From positions 1 to 64,000 of the forward strand of contig DF237299.1 of the NCBI GenBank assembly GCA_000708835.1: DNA of 64,000 nt. The letters run 5' to 3'. Under the pieces are notes generated by a model that worked only from the letters and a program-made list of their open reading frames with translations, searched no databases and was not told the origin of the DNA. Each line of letters starts with the position of its first letter. Positions within the stretch are counted from its first letter, which is position 1. Positions 30,688 to 52,831 of the stretch are shown here, piece by piece. Position numbers and translations under genes: made by a program. This stretch comes from Klebsormidium nitens (lineage: Eukaryota; Streptophyta; Klebsormidiophyceae; Klebsormidiales; Klebsormidiaceae).

Positions 30688-31765
30688 ACAACGATGATGA
30701 CCCCAGCTTCTATAGCGGCGGAAGAGGCCGCACCACTTGCAAGCAAGCGCTCGACCATATGAAAGTTAGGTAGGAGAATAATATCAAGGTGCCGCCCTTC
30801 TCACCTTGCAAACACCCTTGCTGGCACTTCCTGGAAAGCAGGCTCTCCGAGCGAAAGGCGCCCAAACGCCCCCCCAGCTGATTCAGCCGTAACTGACCTA
30901 TGGCCGCCATCCTCCTGCCGCTAATAGGAGTGTTAAAGACTACCGCTAACAAAACTGCAATGCTGGCTGCCTTCACCTTGAATGGTGGTACGCTGCAAAC
31001 AATCTTGCTGTCTGTAGTTTTACAAACCAGCTGGCTCGCATCAATATTTAGAAACGCTATCTCAACTTTGATGCAAACTGGCTGCCGGGCAAAGCAACCT
31101 TTTACACAAGAAGGATCGCAACCGATTGCAAATTCTCAATCTTGAGAGGGAAGGAAAGAAAATGAAAGCCCAGCAGTGGCAGACTTTGGCAGAGATGCCA
31201 AACTGCAGAAGCACTATCGCACTGTCGCAGTGGGAACCCTTGCGAGTCGCAAAGTGAGCTGCAGAGCAGATTCAGAAGCATCGCTTTTGCTTTGCGGCTT
31301 TTGCACTGCCCACCTGCCGGGCGGCCACGTTGCACTTTTGAGGAATCTGGGCGAGACCACGTGAAGATTGGCTGGCGTCACCTTCCAGTGGTTCGCTGGA
31401 GCGTCGAAGAAGTCATCCAGACTTCCAGTCCAAACCAACGGTTTAGCGTGCTTTATATGTGGTTCTGATGCGGTTTGACCTATCAGACTTTCGACATACG
31501 GTACCGGTATCGTCCGCTTCCGCCATGGGGTCATACGGTATGCACGCTGTTCAAAAGTGACTCCCCGGCAGCCTGGGTCTAGAAGTCTTCAGACTTGGGT
31601 GGCAGGAAGGAGCGGAGAGGTGTTCGCTCTGAATTCGTGCTGCAGGGGAGCAGGTGGAGCGCCCTCGTTGAGCGTGGTGTAGGAATGTGCACGTAGAGAG
31701 ATGCTAGTCTGTAAGTGCAGGAAAGCAGGGGCAATCTGCTTGCTGCGGTGACGGCAGGGGATTCA
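30688..31765. other. divergent intergenic region upstream of the kinase-CCCH gene
   Basis: The stretch separates minus-strand HSP33 and its neighbourhood from the plus-strand kinase-CCCH gene. It should hold the 5' UTR and promoter of the latter and possibly the missing HSP33 first exon. The open frames here show nothing recognisable. Confidence 0.4.
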
Positions 31766-42975
<11,210 letters not shown>

Positions 42976-44330
42976 CCTGCGCTTGAAACGACGGTAAAAT
43001 CAAAGTCAAGATGACAGATTGGGAGGAACATGGTCAGGGAGATGCCTTCAAATTTTGAAGATCGAGACGCCACCGAGTTGGCGGCCTGGTGACTATTCCC
43101 GCAAGGACAGGCGCAGCTCGTCCAAAGAGCCAATGCCAATATGTACGTGAGCCTAGATCATTACAGAACGAAATGCTGAGGATTCCAGGTACGAATATGC
43201 AACCGGTTGCATAGGAAAGATTGATATGCTTAAGCATGCGCACTTAGTATTAATCAAATTTACCGACCATCTATATGCAATTTTCATGAGACTTGCGACT
43301 TCTGACCTGATCTGCTACGATCAATAGGGATATAGAGAGGAGCATCAATCCGTGCATGCCCTATGGAACGCACGCCCTGTGCGCATAAAGTTTGGAACAG
43401 GCGGCGTTCTTGCATGCCAGCAAGATGCGTGACTATGTTCATAATCGCGTTTGCCCCTTATACGGAATATTGATCATGGGTGCCGCTGGCACTGGCAGCA
43501 GCTATAGCTGGTGAATCCGCCAGCCTTCATATGGCAGCCTGCGCACTTAAAAGCATGTGTGCACTGAGTAGCATATGTGTATTGTGACGCAACGCGCCAC
43601 CCGGCCGGATGAGATTCCCCGCTTTTGCAGCATATGCTGCCGGAGTCGCGGCCGGCAACTGCCGGACGCGGCCGCAGGGTTTTGTCAATGATGTTAGAAA
43701 GAATGAACATATCCTGACCGTTGATAATAAGACTCAAATGCTTATCGACGGCCCCGAGATGTGGGCTGCTTCGTGTTGATCCGGTTCATCTGAAACGGTT
43801 TGCCGCACCTCAGAGAATCTCGAGTCCAATATGAGCTAGGCCTCTTAGCGATCGACTGAGAATTGCTATGAAATGGACAAGAAAGAGGAGAAATCGGACA
43901 CTTCGCGAGTTGGAGAAGCGGAGACATTCTTTTCACAGGCGCTCATCTTTAAAAACGAGACTGACTCATCAGCACCTCAACTTTTCTATGTGCATCCGGA
44001 CGGTGACAGCGACGACGCCAGCTTCATGTGTAGGTGATTGAATGTTTACAATGTGATCCGGAATATTTCTATCATAATGGTGATTCTTTATATAGATGAA
44101 GTGTATGACAAGAATCCTCGAGCAAAGGGTGTAAATTTCGTCACAGTATGCGCGCCCTGGCAGCATGCTGACAACGATTTTACCATGCTATAGAGGATCG
44201 CTACTTATATGGTTCACGGGGGTTCAACATTGCATGCGCAATCATTGAATGCCGGCTTTTGAAAATGCCCATGGCATGGGCACACACGGTCATGCAATCA
44301 GATCTCTTGAAAGGCAACGTGTATGTATGA
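42976..44330. other. convergent intergenic region, left part
   Basis: Downstream of the kinase-CCCH gene. The frame at 43474-43737 (-) contains several Cys pairs (AGCHMK, SYSCCQC) but has no start context or partner exon that I can support. No RNA gene is seen. Confidence 0.35.
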
Positions 44331-45100
44331 CACAAGCTACCTATGGTGGGTCTCGACGGTATCGACCGCGCGACGGTCGGGTCTCAAATTTGTATGACCG
44401 GTGTCACGCGTCGCGACACATTTTGTACGCAGTACTAACGATCGTACTCGGCCGTACTAGAGAATCGGGTCCGAATTCATGAATCGAGCTTTTCCTGACA
44501 CGTCGATCAAACGGGCAATTACGTACTACCCGGAGGTACGGTACCGTCGCGCGAGACTCGAGTCTGCGCGGCCGACAAATTTAAATTTCATGGTCTTGGT
44601 CGGAACTTCCGACTTGTACCGTGCACGAGTACCGCGGTACCCAGACTGAAAGAAGAGTGCAGAGATTTGATATAGGAGTGTAAGAGAAGGCGCTCTTCAA
44701 AATCCAACAATGGCGGCCAACTTTGCGCCTCCTATGCTGCTATTTGAGATTTGTCCTGAACAAAACATGATGTTGGAGCTTCAAAGGACAGCTAATGACG
44801 GTCCCCCAACATTTTTTTTAGCTTGTCAAAGGTTTCTGCATGTTGCATAAGCCGCATCTTAGTGTGGCATTTTCATGCTCCCGTCAAAGTGTAAAATAAT
44901 ACACTTGTTTACAACTTCATGACACTCACTTACGGCCGAGCAAAAATTCCTGAGTACTCGAACCGTACATGTTTCGGAAGTCCGACTCAGCGTAACGTGA
45001 ACCGCCGGTATCACTGACAGAATTTGATACCGGGTCCCACAATTTCGTTGCGGTTCGAGTCGGAGTCGACTCGGCCGGAACCCACCGTAGGTAGCTTGTG
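44331..45100. mobile_element. 770-bp terminal-inverted-repeat element (MITE-like)
   Basis: CACAAGCTACCTATGGTGGG begins at 44331. Its reverse complement, with one change, ends at 45100 (20 of 21 bases match). Further inward, GGGTCTCAAATTTGT (44389) pairs imperfectly with the region around 45015-45035. The interior has many short palindromes such as GAGTCGACTC and no supported gene. A clear target-site duplication is not visible. It is probably a non-autonomous DNA transposon, class undetermined. Confidence 0.65.
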
Positions 45101-45471
45101 GAATATATACTTTGTTCAATCAAGTAGGTTCTCAGTACCGAATAAGCACTTCGCAATCGGTCGCTTTGATTCGGAAAAGTAAACCAGCGCCTGAAGTCAG
45201 CGCCGTGCAACAACCATGTACGAAAAGTTACACTGTCGCACTCATGCACGTTTGCAAGCGCATCATATCAGTAAACGATGTGCCAGGGTGGCTTAACCGG
45301 TCTAGATCAAGTCCTGATGACTACCAACACTTAATCATGTGCGGGCGTCCATTGAGCTGGCCTGTCACAAACGGCTGCAAGTATTAAGCAGATTGACATC
45401 CTATCTGCAAGCACCACAAGCAGCTTGAAGTATTCACATATGTACAGGCAGTTTGTTTGTGACTGTTTGTC

Positions 45472-48400
45472 TTAGTCCAATGAGAGCGGCCCTTCTGGTG
45501 TGCTTTGTTCCACCCACGCACTCTGCGGCATGGCCGCTTTCTCGATGATACTGTACACGACGTCCTCTGGAAGTGACCTGCAGGCTGGCTCGACTTTCAG
45601 CAGAGAGCAATATCATCTTCCAGATCGCAGCACTCATGTCAGCAAACGGAGACCATCGCCCGGCCTTCTGCGCGCTGCGCTGAGCACTCCGGATCTGCCG
45701 GCGTCCCAAATGGTGCGGAATTTGTGGGGGTTTGCAATGACTGGCAACGATGTCAAAGGCGCATAAAAGATCCTGTGTCCTACCACTCGTCCAAAGCTTG
45801 CGCATGAGCACGTTGTCGGCTGCATTCCTTACCTGAAAGACGACCCCGATGGACTTCCCTCCGATGCGGAACCCGCTTCTGATAACGTGCTCGCAGCCAA
45901 AAGGAGGAAACGCGTTGCATCCTGCACGGAGCGCTTGCACCGGTTTACTACCAAAGCTTTGGAGGGCGGAACCGAGACTTTGTCACATTCAGGTGGCTAA
46001 AATGCATACGATTTGACCTCCTGGGCTCCGCAACAATGGCTCTATCGATAAAACATCCATGAGAACTTTGTGGTGCGCTAAGGATCCTTTCGACCACTCA
46101 TTGCATGCCGCGACAACAAACGCAGTGCAGCCCAAGAACAGCGAGCGGTCCAGCAGACATCCAGACCAGATGCACAACAATCAGGATCTTCCATCCTCCT
46201 CATCCGGCCAATCTCACTCTCGCACTCTCACGTGGGACCCTCAGGCAAGACACACGAAAACCAAAAGCTTCCATCAGGCAAGACACACGAAAACCAAAAG
46301 CTTCCATCCTCTCAACCGGCCATCCGCAAACGTTCTTACTCACCTTGAACCCCGGGGGAAACAACCGGTGCCGCTCGTAGCTCCACTCCAGCGGCCGGAA
46401 CTGCAGCACCTGGTTGCGCGTCCCGTGCTCGCCCCCCCCGGCCACCCCGAGCAGCACGCCGTGCCGCCGCGACACCGCCAACCCGGTCACCTGCACCACT
46501 AGTATCAGGCTCTTGTTTATTGCAATGTTGAGTCAGATTCTGCCCGGGGGCCGGGTGGGGTTGCATTGTGGGTTTACGGTGGACCATCTTAGCTCTGAAC
46601 CGGGGGTTTTGATTCGACTGAGCCCGGGGAACTGTCTCGAACTGATGCAGCCCAAGCGTTTCTAATTTCACTGCTGCCAGAGAGGAGGCCTAACTGACGA
46701 TAGTGGTGAGACATCATACCTGCAGCTGCCGCGCCGGCCCAAACATCATCCTGACCGGGTTCAGCACGAACATCTGCTGGGGGGGCGCGTTCGCAGGTGT
46801 CCCGGCCCCCGGCTTCTGCCACTTCCGGTAACCGGGGCAGTCTGCCTTGATGCACTGGAGCACCGCGGTGTGGCCCTCGCCGCAGCCCCCCCCCCGGAAC
46901 TGGGCGGCAGGACACGTGGACTCGTAGTCCGTGACGCGCACGGCTTGGGTTGCGTTGACGGGCCGGCGCAGGTCGACCGCGTGCAGGCGGGGGGGGTGGG
47001 CGGGCGCAGAGGTGGGGGACTCGGTGTAAAAGAGGAGATTGGGGTCTATGGGGGAGAACTGTGAGGAGTCGAACGGAAGGGTCAGCCGCACAACGTGTTG
47101 CTCGCAGCACGTGTCGGTGTGGGAGTCGCGCTTTCAGGCTATTGGTGAAGAGAGTAAATTCAAGAGTCTCGTAAGCAGTTACCTAGTAGAGACGTGAGGC
47201 TGCAGTTGTCAACGATTGGGTCAGGAGGGTAGCGATAGTTGAACTGGCGCTACGAGTCGAGCGGACGGTGTGGACGCTGCTCGAACGTTCACGCGATCGC
47301 AGCAGTTATATGTTGACGACCCTCCATTCCTTTGATGACTTTTGCTCCGCACCCATTCCTCTACGAAATGGGACCTGTCAAAACGGAGGTCCAACTTTCC
47401 ACTCTGTTTTTACATTCTCCAACCCTCATGCAAAGCCTTGTGACTTGGAGAGATCTCCATAAGAAAGACCATGTGTATCAACCCCAAGAGCAGTCGTTCA
47501 ACTCATTCTCACCTGCAGCGCTAAGCAGGGGTGGTTGTGCGTGTACGTCCCGACCACCTCCGCGACCGCCACGTCACAGGGGCTGTTCCGCGTGGCGGCC
47601 CGCTTGCGCCCGGTGGGCGCCTTAACGCGCCACACGCGCACCACGTGGTCGGTGTCGCTGCTGGCGGCCAGCAGGTCCGAGCGGCTGTTCCAGGCGACGT
47701 ACTGCGAGGACACGTGTCACGGTATCACTGGGCGGAACTTCCGAAGGCGAAATACCTTGGGTTTCCGATTTCGGGTGCTCAAGTTCCTCTTGTCCACTTT
47801 GAGAAAGAGTAGAGGGAAAGCAGAGGCTCGTTGTGCGCTTCGATGCCACGCAAACTTGCGCCAAGCATCGTGACTCCGGACGAAGATGCGCACGTGCAGC
47901 GCAGCAAACGCACAATTTCGTCACATGTGATGACTCACTTTGATACGAGCAACTCGTGGCTCGAGAACGGCGCTCGTGCAACTTCGCAATACTTCTCGTC
48001 AGAATGCGTTCCTAGTTTTCAAGATGGTCCAATCGTCGGCGTTCTCGGTCAACATTCGAAAGACCTAAGGTTTGACTTGCAGCTCTTTTGTCAAACCTAC
48101 TATTGGGTTCCAAAGGCTGCGAGCAAGGCCCCTGATCTGGAACCGTCGAATGGACGACAAGGGGAGGCATCGGACGGTTGGCTCAAAATCAAAAACCATA
48201 TCGGAGAATCTGGAACCCGATTCCCAAGACGACGCAAAGAGCTATGGAATGAGGGGCTGGCCACCGCACCTGGCAGCCTCTGTAGCCTCTGACGGACATG
48301 CGGTGCGACCTTTCGTGGATGCTGAGCGAGGCCATGTTGGCCGTGGAGTAGTTGTTCGCCTGGTCGAGCACCCACACCTGCAGTCACAAAACGGTCCGGT

Positions 48401-51400
48401 TCAACATCGATGCGTGACCACTTCTCTTGAGATCGTGCGAATCAAAGGCAGGGGCGGTCAATCCGCTCTCTGCTGCGAAGCGTTTTGCCCGTCCGCTCGA
48501 CGAGCCTGTCTCCAAACAGAAAGTTCGGGTTGCTGTACTGCCGAAAGAACTCAGAAAGAGCGCCTCAAAGACGCCTAAGAAACGATACGCGGTGCTGCGC
48601 CAGAGAGCGCACGGCAAGGCGAGCAAGAAACATAACCGTCCTTGCAACGACGAGGGCCGAGCGTGCCTGCACGGTCTATCGGACGTGCTTGTCACGTCTT
48701 CGAAGCATCTCAATGAAGAAAGTTGAGCAGAAAAAGTGGCGATTCGCAAGGCAAGGCTCCCAGTGGTGACTCAGCCCTAGCTCCTTTTTGCCCGCTTGGA
48801 CCGCATTGGCAACGAAAGGATGCCATTTCACCTAGCATCACCCTATCAAGTCTGCGTCAATGAATGCTTCTCGGCGACCAGAAAGAGGGTCCTTACGCCC
48901 GCACTGTCGCCCACGACGGCCAGGAGCTTCCCGTCCGGCGAGGCGGCCACGCAGTTGAGCGGCGCCCTGAAGCGTCCGATGACGTCCGTCCACAGCTCCG
49001 CGCCGTCCGGACCACGCAAGCAAGGTGGTTCCCTGGAAACACGACCAAGGGCTCCTTTCCCGTTTCCTATTTTCTGACTTTTCATCGAACATCTTACCGC
49101 TTTGGTCGCTGTTGTCGTCTGTCTTTTCCAGGTCAATTCGATTCTGAAGCGCAAAGGGCGAGCGATGATGCAACGCTTGCTTCAGTATTCGAGCTTTAGC
49201 CCCTATGATTTTCACAACTATGAAAAGTGATCAAAGGGCCTGATTCTATCACCAAACCCACGAGTGCTTGAAACGCCCGTACACAGAAATGACGACCATC
49301 GTCACCCGCTGAGCGTTCTCTCACCGGCGATAGGCACCCGGTTGCCGGTCGTACGCAGGGGAGTAGTGCTTTTTCAAGCTGCCACTCAGAAAGGCTCTCA
49401 TATCGATTGCTGCGGAGCCCGCAGTACTGGAGGAAGACGGTCCCGCTTCCCCCGGTCGGTTTGCCCGGGCGGCTCCAGCCCGGGGCACGTTGAACACGTA
49501 CACGAAGCAGTCCTGACTCGCGACGAGCAGCTTCATCTGTAGGGCAGGCGCGCGCTGGGATTTGTGTTCAAGCATACCTCTGTCGAAGTGTTCGGTGTGT
49601 GTGGACGATTGTCAGGGACTGACCTTCATCCGGTGCGACGATACGTAGAACTCTGCTGGTGGTGGAAAGAGGGTTTGTGCGTGCTTCGTACTTCCATTTC
49701 CATGTACTGCACCTCCGTTCGGGCTATTCGGTTCGTGAGATGGTGTTGGCCGAATTCGACGATTCCAGGGGAGAGCCTTCCAATAAGCAAGTGACGATTC
49801 TGCTGTCAGCAGAATGGACCACCGAAATTATTCGACTGACTCGTTGGCTTGATAAAGCAGACGGACGAAGCTACAGAGCACGTGTCCGACGCACCTCGTT
49901 TCCGCAGCGCCCGAACCTGACGCCGTTGTTCATCTGGCAAGATCCCACTCGAAACTCGGCGACCTGCTGGAAGTTGACCCCTGTGCCTGCGTAGCCAAGA
50001 CAGAACGAGCCCTTCGTGAAAACCCCAGAAGTGAGCCCCTGAAAGCATGCACGTTTCAAAGAGGCTGCCACAGGCGTCGGGCTTATTCACACCCCCAAGA
50101 AATGCACAATCGGGCTCCAGACCAAACCCTTGTTTCCGTAGCTTGTCGTGTGGCTTGATAAATCTTCTGCTTGACCAGAACCTTCTTCCGGAGAAGGGAG
50201 GGGTCGATACAGTCGAAACAACATACTGTCTGGACATCAACGGAACCTATGGGCATAGAGCAGATTTGTCGGCTGCACGGGGCTCACCCTTTTTGGCGTC
50301 TGGACGCAGTCGGAAAATCTTGAGCTCCCGGGTGCCCACGGCTCCAAAAAGGTCTTCGTGGCGAGCGATGCTGCGGAGAATGAGAAAAATATGGATGATT
50401 GACGTTACCTCAAAGTTAAGCATTACTTCGAATGGTGGAGGCATCACTTGCAACGAAAAGCAGAATAAGCTCGGATTTGATCGGAACACACCTCCATTAA
50501 GATCAGGCAACCAGTTCGACGCAACATACAAGATAGACTCACCTCAATAGAAGAAGAGATAGATTTATATTTCTTGAACATCGCCGGTGTTCATCGCCCG
50601 TGATCTTTCGAACACTCCAACTTCGAACAACCCGATAAATCAGCCTTTACTTAATCACATCTATCTCTTCTTACCTATACGGCTTGAAGCCTAAGTCCAC
50701 TGCAGTGACCAGTACTCGCTCCGCCAGGTCATAAAGAACGGCAAACTTCCCCTCTGCACAAGGGACCACAAGATTGAAGAAAATTGAGCGCCTGAGTGGT
50801 TCTCAATACAGGGCGGCTTATCTGATGCCTTAAAGCAGCCCCTGTGACAGACTTTTGAAACTTCTAATCCTGAAGCAACCAGTTTGAGCGCCTCCAAGCT
50901 TAGATGCGCCTTTGCGCGTGTTCCTCAACAGCGTAACCTGCTACAAATCAAGAGAGGCCTGACATGATCGTCACAAAATGACCAATGCGTGCATCGTATA
51001 GTGACAGGTATTGCACAGAGGAATGCATGAAAGCGACACTTGCCTGTGAAGAGAAGGCTGTCGCTGTCTATGTCCGCCAGGCTCAGAGCGTCGCAGCACC
51101 TGTACAAGGATGAAGCAGAGCTGGTAAACTGGTGCAAACATGAGAAACAGATGAGATGGCCCATCGAACACCAATCATTCTGAAAGGGACTGGACCGACT
51201 CTGTTTTACACTTACAAGTGTGAAAGAGACCATTAAGTGGAGTCGATGAATGGGCATGCGAGCGCGTAACGATCAGAAATTAGCAACGAAGATGCCTTGA
51301 CAACAGACGTCTGCATGCTAAACCACCATAGTGGTCCTTTGAAGGGTCTCCTGTTCTTGAGGGTGGTTTCAAGAACTCAATTTAGATATCTGCCTGGAAG

Positions 51401-52331
51401 GTTTGATGGCAGGCACCTGACACAACATTGTTGATTCAGGAAGTGCCAGGATGAAAACCACTGCGGAAAGATGCGGGAGACCTCGACGGTTAGAACCTTG
51501 TCACGTCAACAGGCTGCTGGCTTGAGGAGGGAACCAAGAACCTCTGAATCCAACCAACACAGATGTTCACTGCTGTGCGATTGCAAAGGTTTTGCTAGCA
51601 TTTGACGAACTTTCCGGCACTAAATTTGGCAGCATTGTTTTCCCTTGAAAGTGGCCTTCTCAAGACAATTGCATCCTTACTGCAGCCACTAGGGCAAAGT
51701 TCCACTCGTATGAGAGGGGCTAATAAATTCTATAATGCCAAGACCCACACATACAGAGCACTAACTGTAAATGAGCAAGGATTCCAAGCGAAGGCCAAGT
51801 TTGAGCTTCCAAAAGGAAATTTCATACTAAAGCAACATGAGGTATGGATGGAGGTATCTTGGCGGGTTTCCAAGCTTAATCAGATGGGTACAAAACACGG
51901 GTGAAAATGCTGCTGAGAAGCCGATTGCCTTACTGGTGGTGTGGAACGGAGGTGTGGACCCCATGGTGTTCTACGTCCCCCGCCTCCGCCAGCAGCAAAT
52001 TCAGCCCTCCAGCAGGCTGCCCTATCTCCGAGTCAGAATCAAAAGAGTCCACCACGACCAACGAGTCATCCTCGGAGTCGGTCACCAAATCCTCGTCACT
52101 CAAAAAGGAGAGGTCGTCATCGGAATGCAGCTCGTTGACACCAAGCATCGCCGCGAAATCCTCGTAATCCTCAACCTCATAGTCTTCGTCTTCCTCGGAA
52201 TCGTAGGCAGCGTTCAGCAAGCCTGGCAGGGCGTTGGCGGGATCCTCATGCGCCATTGCTCCTGCTTCCTGCTGCGCGCCAAGCAGAAAGTTGCACGAAA
52301 ACTTCTCGGACGAGCTCATTGACATTGTCAT
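45472..52331 (-). CDS. WD40-repeat protein with acidic N-terminus, 13 exons
   Basis: Exons (5' to 3'): 52331-51934, 51099-51044, 50753-50675, 50370-50288, 49652-49624, 49536-49325, 49032-48897, 48377-48294, 47701-47513, about 47130-46720, 46490-46344, 45921-45833, 45577-45472. The phases close to about 672 residues. The first exon encodes an acidic segment (SEEDEDYEVEDYEDFAAML and DSEDDSLVVVDSFDSDSE). WD-type blades follow: KFAVLYDLAERVLVTAVD, ARHEDLFGAVGTRELKIFRL, MKLLVASQDCFVYVFNV, LNCVAASPDGKLLAVVGD, YVAWNSRSDLLAASSDTD with VVRVWRV, and VTGLAVSRRHGVLLGVAG. The family resembles plant and fungal WD40 proteins of unknown function, so a scaffold role is only inferred. The second intron has a GC donor. 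The acceptor of exon 10 could be 47130 or 47100, both in frame. Confidence 0.83.
46241..46306. repeat. 33-base tandem repeat, two identical copies
   Basis: The unit starting TCAGGCAAGACACACGAAAA occurs at 46241 and 46274 without visible change. It lies in the WD40 gene's intron just downstream of the 46344 exon border. Confidence 0.9.
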
Positions 52332-52831
52332 GAGTCATGTGCAAGAAGGGCATCGGGGAAGCTGGCAGTGGGGGAAGCCTGAGGCTGAGGTCCATCCCCT
52401 CCCACGTGGTCTACAGAGCTAATGTCAGTCGTTGGATGAGACAAGGTCAAGCCCTGGACGGCTGCAAAAGTCTCCAAACTTTTGGTCCACCTGGATCGAG
52501 CTGTCTTGAGAGCTTTGCACTGTGCAGGCTGGCCCACTACTAGTGTAGCTTCACTAATGATCAGGGCTCTGCATGCTGTTCTGGAGCGGTGGAGAGGAGG
52601 CGCAGAGAGAGAGAGAGAGCTTGAGGGCTTGAGGGGCAGCTGAGCAGCTCCCTGCTTAGGAAACTGCGCTACGTCAGAACCCGTTCAAAGCATGGCACTG
52701 GAGCTCCTCCACAAGATTGGTGAGGCTCAGCACCCATGATTTGAGCACCCTTAAAGCAAACGGACCCTTCTAAAAAGTTGAAGGGCCGGGGGTTTGTCTT
52801 TGAGTCGGGCTCTTCTCCTGTGCCTTGGAAT
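52332..52831. promoter_or_regulatory. 500-bp divergent promoter region
   Basis: The WD40 gene (-) and the RING ligase gene (+) start only 500 bases apart and head away from each other, so this stretch must hold both promoters and 5' UTRs. A GAGAGA run lies at about 52605-52618. No individual sites are called. Confidence 0.5.

Noticed and set aside
45434-45940. 168-codon minus-strand single frame
   Set aside because: It reads the penultimate WD40 exon in the wrong phase; splicing 46344 to 45921 and 45833 to 45577 gives a consistent frame instead.
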